Part shown: positions 60,114 through 64,000 of the stretch, in pieces | How the letters are laid out: every line of letters starts with the position of its first letter | Numbering within the stretch: the stretch's first letter is position 1 | Origin: Lacrimispora xylanisolvens | Lineage (GTDB): Bacteria > Bacillota > Clostridia > Lachnospirales > Lachnospiraceae | Reading direction: 5' to 3' | Length of the DNA stretch: 64,000 nucleotides | Assembly: GCF_002934545.1 (NCBI RefSeq) | Contig: NZ_PTJA01000001.1 | Coordinates: 496,001 to 560,000 of the forward strand | The notes under the pieces: generated by a model | Told to the model about the DNA's origin: nothing | Databases searched by the model: none | What the model saw: only the letters and a program-made list of their open reading frames with translations | Made by a program: the position numbers and the translations under genes

Positions 60114-61100
60114 ATGAAAGCTGCAGTTGTAACCGCAATCGGATCATTTTCCGCTGATATTGTTATTAAAAATTTGAAAAATATGGGCCTTAAGGTGATC
60201 GGCTGCGATATATATCCGGCAGAATGGATTGCTGACTCTTCCAGTGTTTCTGCTTTTTATCAGGTTCCTCTTGCAACACAGGAAGAGGAGTATGTAGAGG
60301 AAATTCTGACTATCTGTAAAAAAGAAGGGGCTGACGGACTGATCGTTTTAACCGATGCAGAAGTAGATGTATGGAACCGTCATAGAAACAAATTAAAGGA
60401 AGCAGGAGTGACGCTATGCCTGTCCCCGGAAGAGACCATAACGGTCTGTAGAGATAAGATGAAACTTTATGAGTTTCTTTCTGAAAGAGGGATTGGAACT
60501 ATGATACCTACCAGAATGCTGGCTGGTATTTCTTCTGAATCCATTTCCTATCCGGCAGTTGTAAAGCCATATAATGGAAGAAGCAGCCAGGGGCTTTCCT
60601 ACCTTCATAATCAGGAAGAAATGGAGCGGTTTCTTGCCGGAGTGGAAGCGGAAAATTACGTGGTACAGCCCTATTTTAAGGGAAGTATTATTACAGTAGA
60701 TGTAGTGCATCAGGCGGACACGGGGTGTTCAGCAGCTGTCTGCCGGAAAGAATTACTGCGGACTCCCAACGGTGCAGGTACATCTGTTCTGGTATTTTCA
60801 AATCCAACTCTGGAAGCAGTATGCAAAGAGGCAGCCAGTGCCTTGGGAATTCAGGGTTGTGTCAATTTTGAATTTATTGAAGGGGAAGATGGAACCTTTT
60901 CCATGCTGGAATGCAACCCACGTTTTTCAGGCGGAGTGGAATTCTCCTGTATAGCGGGATATGACTGCGTCTTAAATCATGTAAGGTGTTTTCAGGGGGA
61001 GGACATTTTGCCTTCCGGTCCTGTAAAGGAAATGTATATTGCCAGAAAATACGAGGAATACGTAACGAAGGTGCTTGATAAGGAAGGGACTAAGATATGA
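60114..61100 (+). CDS. ATP-grasp protein, carbamoyl-phosphate-synthase-large-chain-like
   Basis: A ligase of about 328 residues with an N-terminal Rossmann pre-ATP domain (VTAIGSFSADIVIKNLKNMG), an ATP-grasp core with YPAVVKPYNGRSSQGL (about 145, ATP-binding Lys) and FSMLECNPRFSGGVEF (about 279, Mg ligands Glu-x-Asn). Enzymes of this family join a carboxylate to an amine through acyl phosphate. Lying directly after a sugar aminotransferase, it probably links an amino acid or other acid to an amino sugar. The upstream 15-codon extension overlaps the previous gene and lacks support. Confidence 0.85.
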   Translation: MKAAVVTAIGSFSADIVIKNLKNMGLKVIGCDIYPAEWIADSSSVSAFYQVPLATQEEEYVEEILTICKKEGADGLIVLTDAEVDVWNRHRNKLKEAGVTLCLSPEETITVCRDKMKLYEFLSERGIGTMIPTRMLAGISSESISYPAVVKPYNGRSSQGLSYLHNQEEMERFLAGVEAENYVVQPYFKGSIITVDVVHQADTGCSAAVCRKELLRTPNGAGTSVLVFSNPTLEAVCKEAASALGIQGCVNFEFIEGEDGTFSMLECNPRFSGGVEFSCIAGYDCVLNHVRCFQGEDILPSGPVKEMYIARKYEEYVTKVLDKEGTKI

Positions 61101-62083
61101 AAGACGGATCAAATAGCGAAATCATGGCCAGCATTAACTGTGTCACCTTTAACCATGGTGCCTTCATCCGCCAGGCTCTTGACAGCTTTCTGATGCAGAA
61201 AACGAATTTTGAGTATGAGATTCTGGTTCATGATGATGCTTCCACGGACGGGACAGGGGATATCATCAGGGAATATACAGAAAAGTATCCGGATAAGATC
61301 CGGCCTCTGATTCAGACAGAAAATCAGTATTCCCAGGGCATTGATAACATAAGCGGTGCGTTTAATTTCCCCCGTGCAAGAGGAAAATATATATTCATGT
61401 GTGATGGGGATGATTACTTTGATTCGCCGGATAAGCTTCAAAAGCAGGTGGACTATATGGAGTCCCATCCGGACTGCACCCTTTGCATCCATAGTGCAAA
61501 GATCCAGTTGATGGGAAAAGCAGTGACGGAAAGCCAGATGAGGCCATATCGGAAGACCACAGTACTGACGCCAGAAGAGATCATTGATAAAACTTCGGGG
61601 TATGCCATGTCTTCCATGGCATTTCCTGCAAGACTCGTGAAAGAACTTCCTGATTACTATACAGATTGTCCGGTCGGAGATACCCCTTTGCAGCTGATGG
61701 CAGCTGCGAACGGCTATGGTTATTATATAGATGAACCCATGAGTGTATATCGGGTTGGAGTCTCCGGTTCCTGGACGGCTGAGGGGAAAAAAGGAAATTA
61801 CGCCGCAAAGCAGCAGGCCTATTATGAGCGTATGAGACAGGTTTATAAAGAATTTGACAAAGCAACAGGCGGCCGTTTTAAGGCGGCCGCCATAAGTGCA
61901 TCCAAACGAACCTATTACCAGACGAAGGTCAATACCAGGGATTTTAAAGAGATATTAAATCCTGCATACCGAAAGTATTATAAGGAACTTACTCCTCTGA
62001 CCAGGTTCTTTATTCAGTTTCAATACCGCACTCCCGGCCTGTATGGTTTCCTTCGAAAATCATTTACCGGAAGTAAAGGTTAA
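61097..62083 (+). CDS. GT2 glycosyltransferase
   Basis: A 328-residue GT2 enzyme with CVTFNHGAFIRQALDSFL, VHDDASTDGT (about 46-55) and CDGDDYFDSPDK (DGDD donor/metal motif, about 99). The C-terminal third is helical and basic. It overlaps the ATP-grasp gene by 4 bp (ATGA), so it belongs to the same operon. The acceptor and linkage are unknown. It is convergent with the L,D-transpeptidase gene, with 14 bp between. Confidence 0.92.
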   Translation: MKDGSNSEIMASINCVTFNHGAFIRQALDSFLMQKTNFEYEILVHDDASTDGTGDIIREYTEKYPDKIRPLIQTENQYSQGIDNISGAFNFPRARGKYIFMCDGDDYFDSPDKLQKQVDYMESHPDCTLCIHSAKIQLMGKAVTESQMRPYRKTTVLTPEEIIDKTSGYAMSSMAFPARLVKELPDYYTDCPVGDTPLQLMAAANGYGYYIDEPMSVYRVGVSGSWTAEGKKGNYAAKQQAYYERMRQVYKEFDKATGGRFKAAAISASKRTYYQTKVNTRDFKEILNPAYRKYYKELTPLTRFFIQFQYRTPGLYGFLRKSFTGSKG

Positions 62084-62097
62084 ATTTCACACTGCTG

Positions 62098-63546
62098 TTA
62101 CATGTTCGGATCAGTCGGATCCCAGGTTTGTGTATCTGGTATGATCTGCTCAATGGCAGGTCGTTCATATGGTCCAGGAACGGGTGATTCGTAAATGGTT
62201 ACCGTAGTTCCAAGAGCACAGTGATCATAGATCCACTTGGCATCGCCGGAGAGAAGACGGATACAGCCGGCTGATTCCGCAATGCTTAAATAATTATATG
62301 TAGAGGGATCCAGAGTCATCTTATCCGGGCGGCTGTAAAGAATGGAGTGGATTAAAAAGCCCTTCCAGATACGGGTTGCATATTGGGTAAAGATACCGTG
62401 GTCCATATCCCGCCAGCGGTATTTCACTGGTGTCTGGAATGTTCCAAGTGGTGTATCCGGACCTGTAGAGGTAAGGAATGACTTTACCGGAATAATGAAT
62501 CCGTTGGCGCCGTCTTTTGCAAAGACTGTCATACAGTTCATCTGTTTGTTGATGCTGATAAAGAATGGTCCCGAGTTTCCGATGATGGGCTCTAAATCAG
62601 TAAGCATCTTGCCAGAATTTAAATCAAAATAGTACTTGAAGCCGTCGATGTACTGCCAGCCTACAACTGGAAGAGAGTCCTTAAAATAATACCGGTCATT
62701 TTCAAGCCATGCCCAGCCGGTAAAAGGGGTACCGTCTCCGTTAAAGTAGCGCAGTCCGCCGTCAACAATCTGCATTCCGTCTTTTGTGGCGGAAATCAGT
62801 GGCTTATCTGTCTTATATGGGAAGGCAGAGTTCTTAGCATAGAATGCCATACGAAAACCTGTGATATAACGTCCGGTTCCCATGGTTCCTGCACTGGTGC
62901 CGTTCTTTGCCCAGTCCGTGGTGGTGCCGTCGTCTAATTTTGCTGAATAATAGAGATTGAACTGATTGTTTACATAACCGGAAAACCTCATCTGTATGGC
63001 TTCAATATTCACGTCATTGGGATAATTGGTTGTCTGTTGTCCATTCATGACCCATGGGGACCAGCCAGTGCCTGATGTGTAGGTCCGGTAGAGTACGTTT
63101 CCTACGATATTCGTGAGAAATGTAGATAATCCATGAAAGCCCTGTCCCTCGTTGGTGATCCAGGCATCGTTGACAAAAGGCTGTGTCCAGTTGCCATCAC
63201 CAATCATAACAGTGGTCTGAAGTCGTGGGAAATTGGCTTTTAATGCTTCCTGAGCAGCCCGGGTCGCTTCATCAACAACACCGTCTTCTCCTCCTCCAGC
63301 TCCTTCTTTTCCGATATCTATTCCTGCATTTGCCAAAGCGGTTTCTGCTTCCTCTGTAGTTACGCCTCCCTCAGTCTCGCTTGCAGCTGCACTCTGTTTT
63401 CCAGATTTACTGCTGTCGCTGAGGCTGACGCCATTCCTGTAACCCGGTCCATATGCCTCGTCCGCCCGCGTAAGGGCAGCCTGTCCCAGGACAAGAGCAG
63501 CTGTCAGGCAGAATGCCGCCAGGCCGCGTGTCAGTTTACGCATCAT
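62098..63546 (-). CDS. Exported L,D-transpeptidase (YkuD) with ChW and cell-wall-binding repeats
   Basis: A 482-residue secreted protein: signal peptide (about 1-29), a Ser/Glu/Gly-rich linker, two ChW-type repeats (about 125-245; GWSPWVMNG and IEAIQMRFSGY marks, then TDWAKNG and ITGFRMAF), choline-binding-like repeats (about 255-325; FTGWAWLENDRYYF and VGWQYIDGFKYYF), and a YkuD catalytic domain (about 330-460) with the nucleophile Cys in ESAGCIRLL. It forms 3-3 peptidoglycan cross-links or attaches proteins. ChW repeats are a clostridial speciality. RBS AGGAGG precedes the ATG. Confidence 0.92.
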   Translation of the reverse strand: MMRKLTRGLAAFCLTAALVLGQAALTRADEAYGPGYRNGVSLSDSSKSGKQSAAASETEGGVTTEEAETALANAGIDIGKEGAGGGEDGVVDEATRAAQEALKANFPRLQTTVMIGDGNWTQPFVNDAWITNEGQGFHGLSTFLTNIVGNVLYRTYTSGTGWSPWVMNGQQTTNYPNDVNIEAIQMRFSGYVNNQFNLYYSAKLDDGTTTDWAKNGTSAGTMGTGRYITGFRMAFYAKNSAFPYKTDKPLISATKDGMQIVDGGLRYFNGDGTPFTGWAWLENDRYYFKDSLPVVGWQYIDGFKYYFDLNSGKMLTDLEPIIGNSGPFFISINKQMNCMTVFAKDGANGFIIPVKSFLTSTGPDTPLGTFQTPVKYRWRDMDHGIFTQYATRIWKGFLIHSILYSRPDKMTLDPSTYNYLSIAESAGCIRLLSGDAKWIYDHCALGTTVTIYESPVPGPYERPAIEQIIPDTQTWDPTDPNM

Positions 63547-63628
63547 AAAAACCTCCTGTAAATCATTATAAATTTTAAAGTGATTCCATAATACTTTAAC
63601 ATAACTAACTGGAAAATGCTATATACGA

Positions 63629-63657
63629 TTTACATTTATTGGGCAATATAGTACAAT
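63629..63657 (+). promoter_or_regulatory. Sigma-A promoter of the flippase gene
   Basis: TTTACA (63629-63634) and TACAAT (63652-63657), 17-bp spacing. Confidence 0.65.
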
Positions 63658-63699
63658 AAGGCGGAAATGTAAATTGGATGATTGAGGAGAAAAGCCAGT

Positions 63700-64000
63700 A
63701 TGTACCAGGAAAATATGAAAGAGAGAGTGCTTTCCGGACTGTTTTGGAAAGTCATGGAAAATGGGGGAACACAGGGAATTCAGTTCCTTGTATCCGTACT
63801 TTTAGCCAGACTTTTAACGCCGTCCGAATCCGGGGAAGTCATGCTGATTATGATATTTATTACCATCGGCAATGTATTTGTCCAGAGTGGTTTTAACACT
63901 TCTCTGATTCAGAAGCAGGAAGTGGATGAAAGAGATTATTCTTCTGCTTTTTGCGTAAGCTTTCTGATTGCCTTCGTTCTATATATAATTTTGTTCTTTT
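63700..64000 (+). CDS. Wzx-type oligosaccharide flippase, MATE/MOP superfamily (cut by right edge)
   Basis: The frame from ATG 63700 stays open to the window end (100 residues visible). It begins with a short basic helix, VLSGLFWKVMENGGTQGIQF, then TM1 (about 25-37), PSESGEVMLIMIF and a further helix. FWK-x-x-E-x-G-x-Q-x-IQF and LLTPSEFG-like turns are the start of polysaccharide (Wzx/RfbX) flippases. It would carry lipid-linked repeat units made by the glf/GT cluster across the membrane. RBS GAGGAG lies 10 bp before the start. Confidence 0.85.
   Translation, partial: MYQENMKERVLSGLFWKVMENGGTQGIQFLVSVLLARLLTPSESGEVMLIMIFITIGNVFVQSGFNTSLIQKQEVDERDYSSAFCVSFLIAFVLYIILFF

Noticed and set aside
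1-64000. CRISPR arrays, rRNA and tRNA genes, insertion sequences
   Set aside because: Reading both strands I found no regularly spaced direct repeats, no rRNA- or tRNA-like sequence and no transposase gene.

Overview
The window looks like chromosome of a low-to-mid GC anaerobic Firmicute, most likely a Lachnospiraceae ([Clostridium]/Lacrimispora-like) species. The reasons are the strong AGGAGG-type ribosome sites, sigma-A promoters with 17-bp spacers, a clostridial ChW-repeat wall enzyme, a class B sortase, a holin-like type I toxin and an XpaC/TelA pair. I see no rRNA, tRNA, CRISPR array or complete insertion sequence. The first gene (serine hydrolase, minus strand) and the last gene (Wzx-type flippase, plus strand) are cut by the window edges. 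The genus assignment is inference.

Layout. 1-9.7 kb is an accessory-looking stretch. It holds a metal-efflux P-type ATPase behind a perfect inverted-repeat promoter, with a convergent DtxR-family regulator. Next come a small serine recombinase beside a candidate invertible promoter facing a chemoreceptor/diguanylate-cyclase operon, two overlapping D12-class adenine methyltransferases without a nuclease, and a 33-residue holin-like type I toxin with its antisense RNA. 9.7-14.4 kb is a polyamine uptake operon (regulator, potA-B-C-D) that ends in a DUF1622 membrane gene. 14.6-31.3 kb is mostly housekeeping and metabolism: lactonase, aroC, rpiB, a FadR-type regulator, an IlvD/Edd dehydratase with paired operators, signal peptidase, a DUF3810 metalloprotease-like protein, glgB, an MscS channel, malQ and several exported proteins. 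A small stand-alone HD hydrolase follows at 31.5-32.1 kb.

32.3-45.7 kb is the most interesting region. Nine tightly packed genes appear to form an exopolysaccharide machine: a GtrB-like glycosyltransferase, a polytopic membrane protein, a four-TM protein with a degenerate GGDEF domain that keeps the RxxD c-di-GMP site (PelD-like logic), a degenerate DUF2334 deacetylase-like protein, a BcsA-like synthase without PilZ, a BcsB-like partner, a GT39-like membrane protein, an anchored thioredoxin/GH8-like fusion, and UDP-GlcNAc 2-epimerase. Bcs-type synthase parts are thus combined with a Pel-type c-di-GMP receptor.

45.7-54.8 kb holds mgsA, an orphan BTAD regulator, a class B sortase, glmM, xpaC-telA, leuA with an unexplained 5' leader, and a GNAT acetyltransferase. 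From 54.9 kb to the right edge there is a second surface-glycan cluster: glf, a GT8, three GT2 enzymes, a DegT aminotransferase, an ATP-grasp ligase, a ChW-containing L,D-transpeptidase and a flippase. GlmM supplies the UDP-GlcNAc route, WecB can make UDP-ManNAc, and Glf makes UDP-Galf, so the middle and right of the window lean towards envelope carbohydrate synthesis with c-di-GMP as the probable control signal.
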